This document shows positions 56,435-64,000 of a stretch of DNA of 64,000 nucleotides, one piece after another (the first letter of the stretch is position 1; every line of letters starts with the position of its first letter). The translations under genes were made by a program, and so were the position numbers. The stretch is from an uncultured Aquimarina sp. (lineage in GTDB: Bacteria; Bacteroidota; Bacteroidia; Flavobacteriales; Flavobacteriaceae): NCBI GenBank assembly GCA_947495425.1, contig CANLYR010000003.1:1-64000 (forward strand). Reading direction: 5' to 3'. The notes below the pieces were generated by a model that ran no database searches, was not told where the DNA came from, and saw only the letters and a program-made list of their open reading frames with translations.

Positions 56435-57655
56435 TTATCCTAGTTTTTTTGCCATTGCTTTTCTAAATTCATAGATAATCAAAAACATAGCACACCATAA
56501 GGGATTCATATTAGTTTTAAGTTTCTTTCCTTTTGAAAAACGAATGAGTTGTCGAGCATAGAAACCCCCTTCTGCAGCATCATCAAATTGCTTTATTCCG
56601 GTTCGCAAAACAAAATTTTCTAAATTGGGGAGCTCCCCGTTCAAAAAAGCAGACATATCATTTCTATTCGTAATAAAAGGGCGCCCCATACCGATTAGGT
56701 CTACCTCCCCATTTTCTAACACTTCATTACAAAAATCATAGGATCTGAAACCTCCTGTTATCATCACTGGCATCTTGCTAATCGCTCTTACTTTCTTAGC
56801 AAAATCAATAAAATACGCTTCTCTTTTTTTGGTACTTTCCTTAATAACTACGCCTTCTTCATTCATCAAAAAGAAAGCTAGTTTTTCATAAGTTCCGCCT
56901 GAGATTTCTAATAAGTCAATCTTTTCTTCATCTAGCATTTTTACTACCTCAATCGATTCTTTTTCGGTAAATCCTCCTCGCTGAAAATCTGCTGAGTTTA
57001 ATTTTACTGCTATAGGAAAATCTGTACCAACTTCATTCCTTACTTGTCGTATAATTGTTAGTAATAAACGACTACGATTTTCTATGCTACCGCCCCATTG
57101 ATCAGCTCTTATATTTGTTTTTGGTGATAAAAACTGATTTAATAAGTACCCATGAGCAGCATGGATTTGCACTCCTGTAAACCCGCCTTCTTTGGCAAGC
57201 TTTGCTGCTTTTACAAAACCTTTGATCACATCTTGGATATCTTCTTCGGTCATTGCTCTTGGTTTGCCAAAAAGCCTCATTTTTTTCAACTTCACTTTAG
57301 AAGGTGCCAGAGGCCTGCCTGTACTAAATCTATTAGTTTGTCTTCCAGAATGAGAAATCTGTACCCAAACATGATTACCATTGGATGTTGATGCTTTAGC
57401 CCAAGAACTAATTTTAGGCAACATATTTTCGCTATCAAAACATACATTACCTGCCGATTCTAAGTGCTTCCTATCAATTACTACATTCCCTGTTATCATT
57501 AAGCCAGCTCCCGTATCTGACCAATCTTTATATAATCGTTCGTGCCCCTTTGTGGGTTCAAACTTGGTATTGCTAATACGTTCTGTCATAGCAGACTTTA
57601 CAAGCCTGTTTTTTAATATAGCTCCACAAGGAAGTATCAATTCTGTACTAATCAT
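56435..57655 (-). CDS. NADH:flavin oxidoreductase, Old Yellow Enzyme family
   Basis: FMN-dependent TIM-barrel oxidoreductase of 406 residues. OYE signatures are present: LKNRLVKSAMTERI near the start, VWVQISHSGRQ, GVQIHAAHGYLLNQFLSPK (catalytic-type HAAH), and DLIGMGRPFITN (phosphate site). It has no extra Fe-S or FAD domain of the FadH type. It interrupts the arsenosugar region on the opposite strand. The substrate is unknown. Confidence 0.9.
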   Translation of the reverse strand: MISTELILPCGAILKNRLVKSAMTERISNTKFEPTKGHERLYKDWSDTGAGLMITGNVVIDRKHLESAGNVCFDSENMLPKISSWAKASTSNGNHVWVQISHSGRQTNRFSTGRPLAPSKVKLKKMRLFGKPRAMTEEDIQDVIKGFVKAAKLAKEGGFTGVQIHAAHGYLLNQFLSPKTNIRADQWGGSIENRSRLLLTIIRQVRNEVGTDFPIAVKLNSADFQRGGFTEKESIEVVKMLDEEKIDLLEISGGTYEKLAFFLMNEEGVVIKESTKKREAYFIDFAKKVRAISKMPVMITGGFRSYDFCNEVLENGEVDLIGMGRPFITNRNDMSAFLNGELPNLENFVLRTGIKQFDDAAEGGFYARQLIRFSKGKKLKTNMNPLWCAMFLIIYEFRKAMAKKLG

Positions 57656-57869
57656 AGCTAAATAGTTCGATTACAATAATACATAATCCAACCGTATTCT
57701 ACAATCATCAATTTCAAAACACTCGATAGGATTAAGATCTTATTTTTATGTTAGCCTTAAAAGATCCATAATAAACCCAGAAGTTATACAATTAGGATTC
57801 TTTTAATGTATCTTAGAGTATGGCTTGAATTTTGGATACGCTAGAATCAAAGTTTAAAAAACAGTTTAC

Positions 57870-58766
57870 ATGAAAAAAATAACCCTCTTACTTATAACTA
57901 CATTTCTTTTTGCCTGCGGCGGAAATAAAAAAGTAATACAAAACACACAAAAGAAAGATGCTATCAAAATAGAAAGTAAAGAAGAAAAAACAGAAACTCC
58001 TAAACCTGATATCCACATAAAAGAGAGGGCTATTGACACAAAAATTAAAGAAATAGAACCCCAAGAAGAAAAAATTGACAAAATATCACAGCAAATAGAA
58101 CAAACGCCAAAGAAAAAATTAACAACTGTGAATCACCAACCCTGGGACAATCTATTAGCTCAATATGTTTCAAAAGAGGGTACTGTAAATTACAAAAGTT
58201 TAAAGCAAAATCGATCTGCATTAAAATCCTACCTCAAGATATTAAGTGAAAACACCCCTGCAGAAACATGGTCAAAAAACGACAAATTAGCCTATTGGAT
58301 GAATGTATACAATGCCTTCACCATAAAATTGATTATCGATAATTACCCTGTAAAGAGTATAAAAGATATAAAAAATCCTTGGGATTTGCGTTTTTTCAAA
58401 TTAGGGGAAAAATGGTATACGCTTAATGACGTAGAACACAGAATTCTGCGAAAAATGAACGATCCTAGAATACATTTTGGGATTAATTGTGCTTCTTTTT
58501 CTTGTCCGCCACTATTAAACAAAGCGTTCACAGCTCAAAATGTAAATCTGGAACTCGAAAAATTAGCCGTAAATTTTATCAACGATCCCAAACGAAATAC
58601 AATCACACCAGACAAAGTACAACTATCTAAACTATTTTTGTGGTTCGCAAAAGATTTTAAAATTAAAGGTACTTTGATAGAATTTTTAAATAAATATGCC
58701 AAAATCTCTATTAATAATAACCCCAAAAAGAGTTTTAAAACGTATGATTGGAATTTGAACGAATAG
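57870..58766 (+). CDS. DUF547-domain lipoprotein
   Basis: Lipoprotein of 298 residues with lipobox FACG near residue 16, a Lys/Glu-rich linker (about 20-85), and a DUF547 domain in the second half. DUF547 hallmarks are YWMNVYNAFTIKLIIDNYP, HFGINCASFSCPPL, and KTYDWNLNE at the end. The domain resembles a transglutaminase-like fold in layout but its function is unknown. A shorter paralogue follows at 59141, and the pair lies between arsM and the TIGR04283 gene, which suggests a link with arsenosugar work that is not proven. Confidence 0.85.
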   Translation: MKKITLLLITTFLFACGGNKKVIQNTQKKDAIKIESKEEKTETPKPDIHIKERAIDTKIKEIEPQEEKIDKISQQIEQTPKKKLTTVNHQPWDNLLAQYVSKEGTVNYKSLKQNRSALKSYLKILSENTPAETWSKNDKLAYWMNVYNAFTIKLIIDNYPVKSIKDIKNPWDLRFFKLGEKWYTLNDVEHRILRKMNDPRIHFGINCASFSCPPLLNKAFTAQNVNLELEKLAVNFINDPKRNTITPDKVQLSKLFLWFAKDFKIKGTLIEFLNKYAKISINNNPKKSFKTYDWNLNE

Positions 58767-59140
58767 TTTTAAGTTTCGTCTATTACACTCCAAATTTTCA
58801 TCACGATAAATAATTACATTAAAAAAGTGAATAATTTCTAAGTTTTAAGAAGTTATTTTTTTATAAAGATCAATACGGTTTTAAGGGTTATTATTTCAGC
58901 AAAAAAAATTTCATGAATCACATTTAACACACTGATGTTCAAATATTAAATAAAAATTGTTTCTTTTAATTTCTACTCTCAAAATGTTCTTATCAAGAAA
59001 ATAAAATATGTGCAAAAGAATAATATGGATTGATTTTGTTGTAAGGTCATTTATTTATTTTCTACTAAATCCCTGAATTAGAGTTCAACATATTCGCAAA
59101 TACAAGATTAGAAACGATAACCAATGTAAATTATCAAGAC
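58767..59140. other. Gap between the two DUF547 genes
   Basis: A 374-bp AT-rich gap. I found no peptide ORF, hairpin or convincing TAnnTTTG promoter in it. Confidence 0.4.
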
Positions 59141-59887
59141 ATGAAAACTTCAAAATTTATAATAGCCCTGTTAAGTATATTATTTTTTAATCAGATACAT
59201 TCACAACATAGTTTTGACCACAGTGTATGGGATCAAGCTTTGTTACTTAATGTATCCGAAGACGGAAAAGTAGATTATAATGGATTTATGAGAGATAGCT
59301 CTCAATTATATCGATACTTCACACAACTTTCTGAAAACCCACCTAAGGAAAACTGGACAAGAGAAGAAAAATTAGCGTACTGGATCAATGCATACAATGC
59401 ATATACTATAAAACTCGTAATTGATAGTTACCCGCTAAAAAGCATTAAAGATCTTGAAGATCCTTGGGGCAAAAAGTTCTTTAAGATTGATGGAGTGTGG
59501 CACAGTTTAGGTGAGTTAGAGCACAAAATTATAAGAAAATTTGGAGACCCTAGAATTCATTTTGCCATTAATTGTGCTTCTATTTCTTGCCCTGTAGTAT
59601 GGAATCGAGCATATACAGCAGATAACCTTCATACCGCATTAGATCAACAAACTAGTAGATTTATTAATGATCCTATCAGAAATACAATTACTGAAACTGT
59701 AGTTAATGTTTCAAAGATATTTACGTGGTATAAAAAAGATTTTAAGGTAAATGGTGGAGACGTAAAAGACTTTATCAATAGATATGCTACAGTAAAGATT
59801 TCTAATCAACCTAAAAAAGGATACAAAGATTATGATTGGAACCTAAATGAGCAAACTGTAGTGACTCCAGCCTTTGTACTCGATTGA
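59141..59887 (+). CDS. Secreted DUF547-domain protein
   Basis: Protein of 248 residues with a signal peptide ending near IHS-Q. The DUF547 domain covers most of the mature protein: YWINAYNAYTIKLVIDSYP (about 80-98), HFAINCASISCPVVW (about 140-154), YKDYDWNLNE near the end. It is closely similar to the domain of the neighbour at 57870 and lacks its charged linker. It is 66 bp before the TIGR04283 glycosyltransferase. Confidence 0.87.
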   Translation: MKTSKFIIALLSILFFNQIHSQHSFDHSVWDQALLLNVSEDGKVDYNGFMRDSSQLYRYFTQLSENPPKENWTREEKLAYWINAYNAYTIKLVIDSYPLKSIKDLEDPWGKKFFKIDGVWHSLGELEHKIIRKFGDPRIHFAINCASISCPVVWNRAYTADNLHTALDQQTSRFINDPIRNTITETVVNVSKIFTWYKKDFKVNGGDVKDFINRYATVKISNQPKKGYKDYDWNLNEQTVVTPAFVLD

Positions 59888-59953
59888 AAAATTTAAACTG
59901 GATAGGGTTGCGATGTAAATCATTACATTTATACCCAAATTAATATCCCAAAA

Positions 59954-60664
59954 TTGAAAATATCGATTATCATCCCTATTCTCAACGAAGCAGCTACCAT
60001 TGGTAAGCTGCTTCAGCACTTAATTAATGCTGCTAGTGTAAAAGATAATCTTAAAGAAATTATTGTCGTAGATGGGGGTAGCATCGATGGATCTCATGAT
60101 ATTATCGATAATATATCAAAGAATGAAGAAATAACAATCACATATATCCCTTCTAAAAAAGGTCGTGCTGTACAATTAAATGCCGGAGCCAGAATAGCAA
60201 ATGGTGAACTATTATATTTTTTGCACGCAGATTCTTTCCCACCTCAACAGTATGACCGTTATATTGTAAGCGAAGTTGAAAAAGGGAACAATGCCGGTTG
60301 TTTTAGAATGAAATTTGATTCAAACCATTGGTGGTTACAATTTCTAGGATGGTTAACACAATTTAAAAGTAAACGTTGTCGCGGCGGAGATCAAAGTCAA
60401 TTTATTACCAAACTATTGTTTGATCAAATAGATGGGTATGATGAATCGTATATTGTGTACGAAGATAATGATCTTGTCGATAGATTATTTGCTATAAATG
60501 AGTTTGTAATCATACCCCAATATGTAATTACTTCGGCAAGACGTTATCGAGAAATTGGGGTTTGGCGCCTACAATATCACTTCTTAAATATTCATGTACG
60601 ACGATGGCTGGGAGCATCATCAGAAGATCTGTATCGGTATTACAAAGAAAGAGTGGTTGATTAA
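59954..60664 (+). CDS. TIGR04283-family arsenosugar biosynthesis glycosyltransferase
   Basis: GT2-type glycosyltransferase of 236 residues that starts at TTG. Motifs are IIPILNEAATI (5-15), IIVVDGGSIDGS (about 36-47), the D-x-D-type FLHADSFPP, and CRGGDQSQFI. The family is co-located with arsenosugar genes and is expected to work with the TIGR04282 protein. It is separated from the main cluster by the OYE and two DUF547 genes, which is a looser arrangement but still linked. Confidence 0.9.
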   Translation: MKISIIIPILNEAATIGKLLQHLINAASVKDNLKEIIVVDGGSIDGSHDIIDNISKNEEITITYIPSKKGRAVQLNAGARIANGELLYFLHADSFPPQQYDRYIVSEVEKGNNAGCFRMKFDSNHWWLQFLGWLTQFKSKRCRGGDQSQFITKLLFDQIDGYDESYIVYEDNDLVDRLFAINEFVIIPQYVITSARRYREIGVWRLQYHFLNIHVRRWLGASSEDLYRYYKERVVD

Positions 60665-60737
60665 TTTTGACCGAAAATCACTACTTTTAATAAAAAACAA
60701 CATTTAGAATATCAAATTTTATTGATTTTTGTGTGTT

Positions 60738-61604
60738 ATGAAAGTAGTACCACAAGTATTTTACAAGCACCCCAATATAGAGAAAGTTTTGGTTGATGGG
60801 CTTTCTTGTATTATTTTAAAAAATGTACAACAAGCAGATCTTCAAAACGAACGTTACCTGTCTGCCCATGCCCTGACTTTGGTTTTAAATGGAGCAATAC
60901 ATGTTGAAACTCCCGAAGGCGATCTAACAATTGTAAATAAAAATCAGATGATCCTTCTGCCAAAAGGGATGTATATGATTTCGGATATCATACCAAAAAA
61001 TGAACCTTTTGAAGCTATCGTTTTTTTCTTTGATGATGATGTTACAGATGAGTTTCTCATCCATTTTGAAATTACTAAACATGATCGCTATTCTAGTACT
61101 TTGCTTATCGATTATGATCAAAATCTACGTTTGTTTGTAGATGCTCTACTTATGCTATACAGAGGAAAACACCAGCATCAATTTACCAAACCAAAATTAG
61201 TAGAGCTCTTACACCTCATTAGTATTACTGATCAAGGTAAAGAATTTGTATGTAGACTTCAATCTATAAAAAACAGAAAACGAAAAAACATTAAAACTTT
61301 TATGGCTGAGAATTTTGATAAACCTCTGGGTATCGAGGACTATGCTTATCTTACAGGAAGGAGTATTTCGACATTTAGGAGAGATTTCAAATCCAAATTT
61401 GATATTTCACCTAAAAAATGGTTGATCAAAAAACGTTTAGAAAAAGCAGCAGTATTGCTAAAAGAAAAAAATGATTCGATCACTAGTATTGCGCAAGAAG
61501 TAGGATATGAAAATACCTCTCATTTTATCAAAGCATTTCAAAAAAGATTCAATAGTTCTCCCAAGCAATTTCAAATCAAGTACCGAAGAAAAATTTTAAT
61601 ATAA
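60738..61604 (+). CDS. AraC-family transcriptional regulator
   Basis: Regulator of about 288 residues from ATG 60738 (MKVVPQVFYKHPN). The N-terminal half is a cupin-like sensor (HALTLVLNGAIHVETPEGDL, LLPKGMYMIS), and the C-terminal AraC HTH spans about 195-285 (LGIEDYAYLTGRSISTFRRD, SITSIAQEVGYENTSHFIKA). It is 73 bp after the TIGR04283 gene on the same strand. Targets are not evident. Confidence 0.9.
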   Translation: MKVVPQVFYKHPNIEKVLVDGLSCIILKNVQQADLQNERYLSAHALTLVLNGAIHVETPEGDLTIVNKNQMILLPKGMYMISDIIPKNEPFEAIVFFFDDDVTDEFLIHFEITKHDRYSSTLLIDYDQNLRLFVDALLMLYRGKHQHQFTKPKLVELLHLISITDQGKEFVCRLQSIKNRKRKNIKTFMAENFDKPLGIEDYAYLTGRSISTFRRDFKSKFDISPKKWLIKKRLEKAAVLLKEKNDSITSIAQEVGYENTSHFIKAFQKRFNSSPKQFQIKYRRKILI

Positions 61605-61623
61605 AATACATGATTTGTAGCAA

Positions 61624-61652
61624 AACCGAGTGTTACATTATAACACCCGGTT
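61624..61652. terminator. Putative terminator between the convergent AraC and Crp/Fnr genes
   Basis: Inverted repeat AACCGAGTGTTA / TAACACCCGGTT with a 5-nt loop. On the minus strand all positions pair (one G-U) and TTTT follows; on the plus strand one A-C mismatch remains and no clear T-run follows. Confidence 0.55.
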
Positions 61653-61862
61653 ATTAACAGGTTTTAAAAGGGGGCAAAACTATTGAAAATAATCTTCTAG
61701 AAATTTCTAGACAAAATACATTTATATTGGTCAATAAACATATTCAATATTTATGTTACGGGACAAAACTAGTAGCTATTTCACAATAAAACATGAACTT
61801 AAGTTAATAACGTAAGTATTAAGAATACTTTACAATTTGCTAATGTTTTTCTTAAAGAAATA

Positions 61863-62444
61863 TTAATACTGTGTTGATAGTTTTTTACGAATTCTACTAA
61901 GAGATTGTGGTTTAATCCCTAAATATGAAGCAATATAATGTTGTGGTATCGTATTGAATAATTCTTGCTTCTCCTCTATAAAATCAAGATATCTTTCTGT
62001 AGCAGACCTCAATATAAATGAAGCTTCTCGTTCTTGATGAAAACAGTAGAGTTCTTCTAGTAATTTGACGTGTATTTTACTTAAAACATGATGTTTTTCA
62101 TTTATCATATATATATCCTCGATAGTGGCTACTTGCAGTTTTACAGGAGTTAATGCCTGTATATTCATAGCTGTAGTATTTCCTTTGTAATAAGAAACAA
62201 AATCCAGTGCAAAGCAAGGAGCTACAAAAAAACCTACGGTAATTTCTTCTCCACTACGGTTGATATGATATCCTCTTAAAACACCTTCTTTAACAAAGGC
62301 TATTTTATTGGCTGCAATATTACTTTTTATAAAATGCTCCATTTTTTTATACTCCCTGTCTTGGTAGATAGATAGCACTTCATTTTCAATTTCTGGACAT
62401 AACTTGATAAAAGAAGATAAATAATCTTTTACATTAATTTCCAT
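61863..62444 (-). CDS. Crp/Fnr-family transcriptional regulator
   Basis: Regulator of 193 residues with an N-terminal cyclic-nucleotide-binding-like beta-roll (KEGVLRGYHINRSGEEITVGFF) and a C-terminal winged HTH (IPQHYIASYLGIKPQSLSRIRKKL). No Cys cluster of the Fnr type is seen. It is divergent from an oxidoreductase plus azoreductase pair, a common Bacteroidota layout, so it probably controls them. Confidence 0.9.
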   Translation of the reverse strand: MEINVKDYLSSFIKLCPEIENEVLSIYQDREYKKMEHFIKSNIAANKIAFVKEGVLRGYHINRSGEEITVGFFVAPCFALDFVSYYKGNTTAMNIQALTPVKLQVATIEDIYMINEKHHVLSKIHVKLLEELYCFHQEREASFILRSATERYLDFIEEKQELFNTIPQHYIASYLGIKPQSLSRIRKKLSTQY

Positions 62445-62660
62445 ACAATCAAGGTTTTAAGATATAATTTCGGTTTATTTAGATCATTTGGTTAGTCTGT
62501 GATCAGTAAAACACAAGATACTTTTACTTTATTTTATAAAAATTTATAATTCGTTAAAATTTATAATTTTTTTTGAAAGAAAAAAACTACTTTTTATTTT
62601 TTTGCAAACTTATTTTCTTTGCTATATATGACATTTGTATGTAAATCAAATACATACAAC

Positions 62661-63530
62661 ATGAAAACAATAGGATGCATAGGTCTGGGTATTATGGGAA
62701 GCAGGATGGCAGCAAATCTTCAAAAAGCTGGTTATAAGTTGGTCGTATATAACCGATCAAAGGAAAAGGCAAAGCAATTAATCAACGATGGAGCTATCTG
62801 GGCCAATACCCCAAAAGAAATTGGTAGCGTTTCAGATATTGTGATTACCATGCTTTCTACGCCTGAAGTAGTTAAAAATATCGCACTAGGCGAAAACGGT
62901 TTACTCAACGGGATGCAAAAGAATAGCCTTTGGGTCAATTGTAGTACAGTCAATCCTTCATTCACAAAAGAAGTGGCACAACTGGCACAGCAACATCAAA
63001 TACGTTATCTGGATGCTCCGGTAGCGGGTACCAAAGCCCCCGCAGAAAATGGAGAGCTTTTATTTTTGGTAGGAGGTGACCAATCTGATATTGAAGAAGC
63101 TACGCCGCTTTTTGACATTATGGGTAAAAAAGTAATCCCGCTGGGAAAGGTCGGTAATGGTGCCGCTATGAAAATACTCATCAATCAGCTTTTGGGGCAG
63201 TCTATGGTAGCCTTTGCAGAAGCTTTAGTTATGGGAGAAGCCATGGGACTTGAGAAAGAAACCTTATTTAATGTACTCCTTAACACTCCCGTAGTAGCGC
63301 CAGTAATCGCTGCTTTACGACCCAAACTAGAACATAGTGAATACACACCGAATTTCCAACTACAGTGGTTACAAAAAGATTTGCATCTTTCGAGTATATC
63401 TGCTTATGAAAACGGAGTGGCTACACCCAACATTAACACGACCAAAGAAATTTTTGCGCAAGCAAAACAACATGGTTTTGGCGAACATGATTTTACAGCA
63501 GTATATGAATATTTAAACCTCAGAAAATGA
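62661..63530 (+). CDS. NAD(P)-dependent oxidoreductase of the 3-hydroxyisobutyrate dehydrogenase family
   Basis: Beta-hydroxyacid dehydrogenase-type enzyme of about 289 residues from ATG 62661 (MKTIGCIGLGIMGSRMA). It has the Rossmann GLGIMG loop, DAPVAGTKAPAENGELLFLVGG (substrate loop), and GKVGNGAAMKILINQLL with the catalytic-type Lys. It is near GLYR1/succinic semialdehyde reductase-like members as well, so the exact substrate is unclear. Its stop overlaps the start of the next gene (ATGA). Confidence 0.88.
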   Translation: MKTIGCIGLGIMGSRMAANLQKAGYKLVVYNRSKEKAKQLINDGAIWANTPKEIGSVSDIVITMLSTPEVVKNIALGENGLLNGMQKNSLWVNCSTVNPSFTKEVAQLAQQHQIRYLDAPVAGTKAPAENGELLFLVGGDQSDIEEATPLFDIMGKKVIPLGKVGNGAAMKILINQLLGQSMVAFAEALVMGEAMGLEKETLFNVLLNTPVVAPVIAALRPKLEHSEYTPNFQLQWLQKDLHLSSISAYENGVATPNINTTKEIFAQAKQHGFGEHDFTAVYEYLNLRK

Positions 63531-63535
63531 TACCT

Positions 63536-64000
63536 ATGAAACTACTACGAATAGATGCCAGTTCGAGAATTGAGAATTCTGATAGTCGAGCTATGGCGAA
63601 TCAATTTCAGAAGCAATGGCAAACTTCAAATCCCAAAGGCGAGGTAATACTAAGAGATATTATACAAACGCCTATTACACATATCTCTCAAAAGACTATA
63701 GCAGGTTTTTATACACCGCCAGAGCATTTAACTCCAGATCTCAAAAAGGCGACAGTACTATCAGACGAACTCATTACAGAACTTAAACGTAGTAATGTAC
63801 TTCTAATTAGTACCCCAATGTATAATTTTGGAGTGCCTTCTGCATTAAAAGCATGGATCGATCAAATCGTAAGAATCAACACCACTTTTGGAGTAAATGA
63901 TCAAGGAGAATTTTACGGAATAGTAGCAGGTATAAAGGCCTACATCATTACGACTTCTGGTGCCGCTTATGGATCAAAAGAAATGAAAGCTTTGGATTTT
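63536..64000 (+). CDS. FMN-dependent NADH-azoreductase (AzoR-like), cut by the window end
   Basis: Partial flavodoxin-fold oxidoreductase; about 155 residues are in the window. It begins MKLLRIDASSRIENSDSR (an ATG at 63527 overlapping the previous stop is also possible). AzoR features include PMYNFGVPSALKAWIDQIVR and ITTSGAAYG. It would reduce quinones or azo compounds with NAD(P)H and may be co-expressed with the upstream dehydrogenase under the Crp/Fnr regulator. The gene continues beyond 64000. Confidence 0.85.
   Translation, partial: MKLLRIDASSRIENSDSRAMANQFQKQWQTSNPKGEVILRDIIQTPITHISQKTIAGFYTPPEHLTPDLKKATVLSDELITELKRSNVLLISTPMYNFGVPSALKAWIDQIVRINTTFGVNDQGEFYGIVAGIKAYIITTSGAAYGSKEMKALDF

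Noticed and set aside
1-64000. CRISPR arrays, phage genes, rRNA or insertion-sequence transposases
   Set aside because: No regularly spaced repeats, integrase, capsid, transposase or rRNA signatures were seen.

Overview
The window is AT-rich DNA from a member of the Bacteroidota, most likely a marine Flavobacteriia (an Aquimarina-like Flavobacteriaceae is my best guess; the genus is inference). The evidence is two SusC/SusD outer-membrane uptake pairs, many SusD-style lipoproteins, Bacteroidota promoters of the TTG-N19-TAnnTTTG type (clearest before tRNA-Phe), weak Shine-Dalgarno sequences, the flavobacterial coaX-to-ppiD operon, and a TPR/AraC membrane regulator. No phage, plasmid, rRNA or CRISPR structure was seen.

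Layout. 0.1-2.1 kb: two lipoproteins (VanX-like D,D-dipeptidase, DUF3347) and a GAF protein of the free-methionine-sulfoxide-reductase type. 2.3-16.5 kb: a galactoside uptake and use locus, with a GntR-type sensor regulator, SusC, SusD, a large FG-GAP/ASPIC-UnbV (CRTAC1-family) lipoprotein, a GH36-like alpha-galactosidase, an SGLT-type sodium/sugar symporter and GalE, closed by a bidirectional terminator. 16.6-24.3 kb (minus): a housekeeping envelope operon, coaX - outer-membrane barrel - TPR protein - lptC - small membrane protein - CNNM/CorC protein - ppiD. 24.4 kb: tRNA-Phe(GAA) with its promoter and a nearby terminator. 24.5-27 kb: two unannotated tandem RiPP-type precursor peptides (lanthipeptide-like leaders with GG) and a TPR/AraC regulator. 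27.4-29.5 kb: a secreted protein of unknown function and a PAP2 phosphatase.

29.5-51.5 kb: a glycerol kinase/glycerol-3-phosphate dehydrogenase single-chain fusion. It is followed, reading back along the minus strand, by a second SusCD locus: GH13 glucosidase, susC, susD, two CRTAC1-family lipoproteins separated by a TIR-flanked GxxExxY cassette, a vanadium-haloperoxidase/PAP2-like lipoprotein and a GyrI-like membrane protein. Two LacI-type regulators lie upstream, and a perfect 24-bp operator palindrome sits beside the GH13 gene. 51.8-60.7 kb: an arsenosugar biosynthesis locus (CMD peroxidase-like protein, ArsS radical SAM, rhodanese, TIGR04282 glycosyltransferase, purine nucleoside phosphorylase, ArsM, then an OYE-family oxidoreductase, two DUF547 proteins and a TIGR04283 glycosyltransferase). 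60.7-64 kb: an AraC regulator, a Crp/Fnr regulator, a beta-hydroxyacid-dehydrogenase-like oxidoreductase and a partial FMN azoreductase cut by the window end.

The items most worth a second look are the GlpK-GlpD fusion, the orphan RiPP precursor pair, the GxxExxY cassette that appears to have supplied a new start to a lipoprotein gene, the three-copy structured intergenic repeat, matching hairpins after both susD genes, and the arsenosugar locus with its linked nucleoside phosphorylase.
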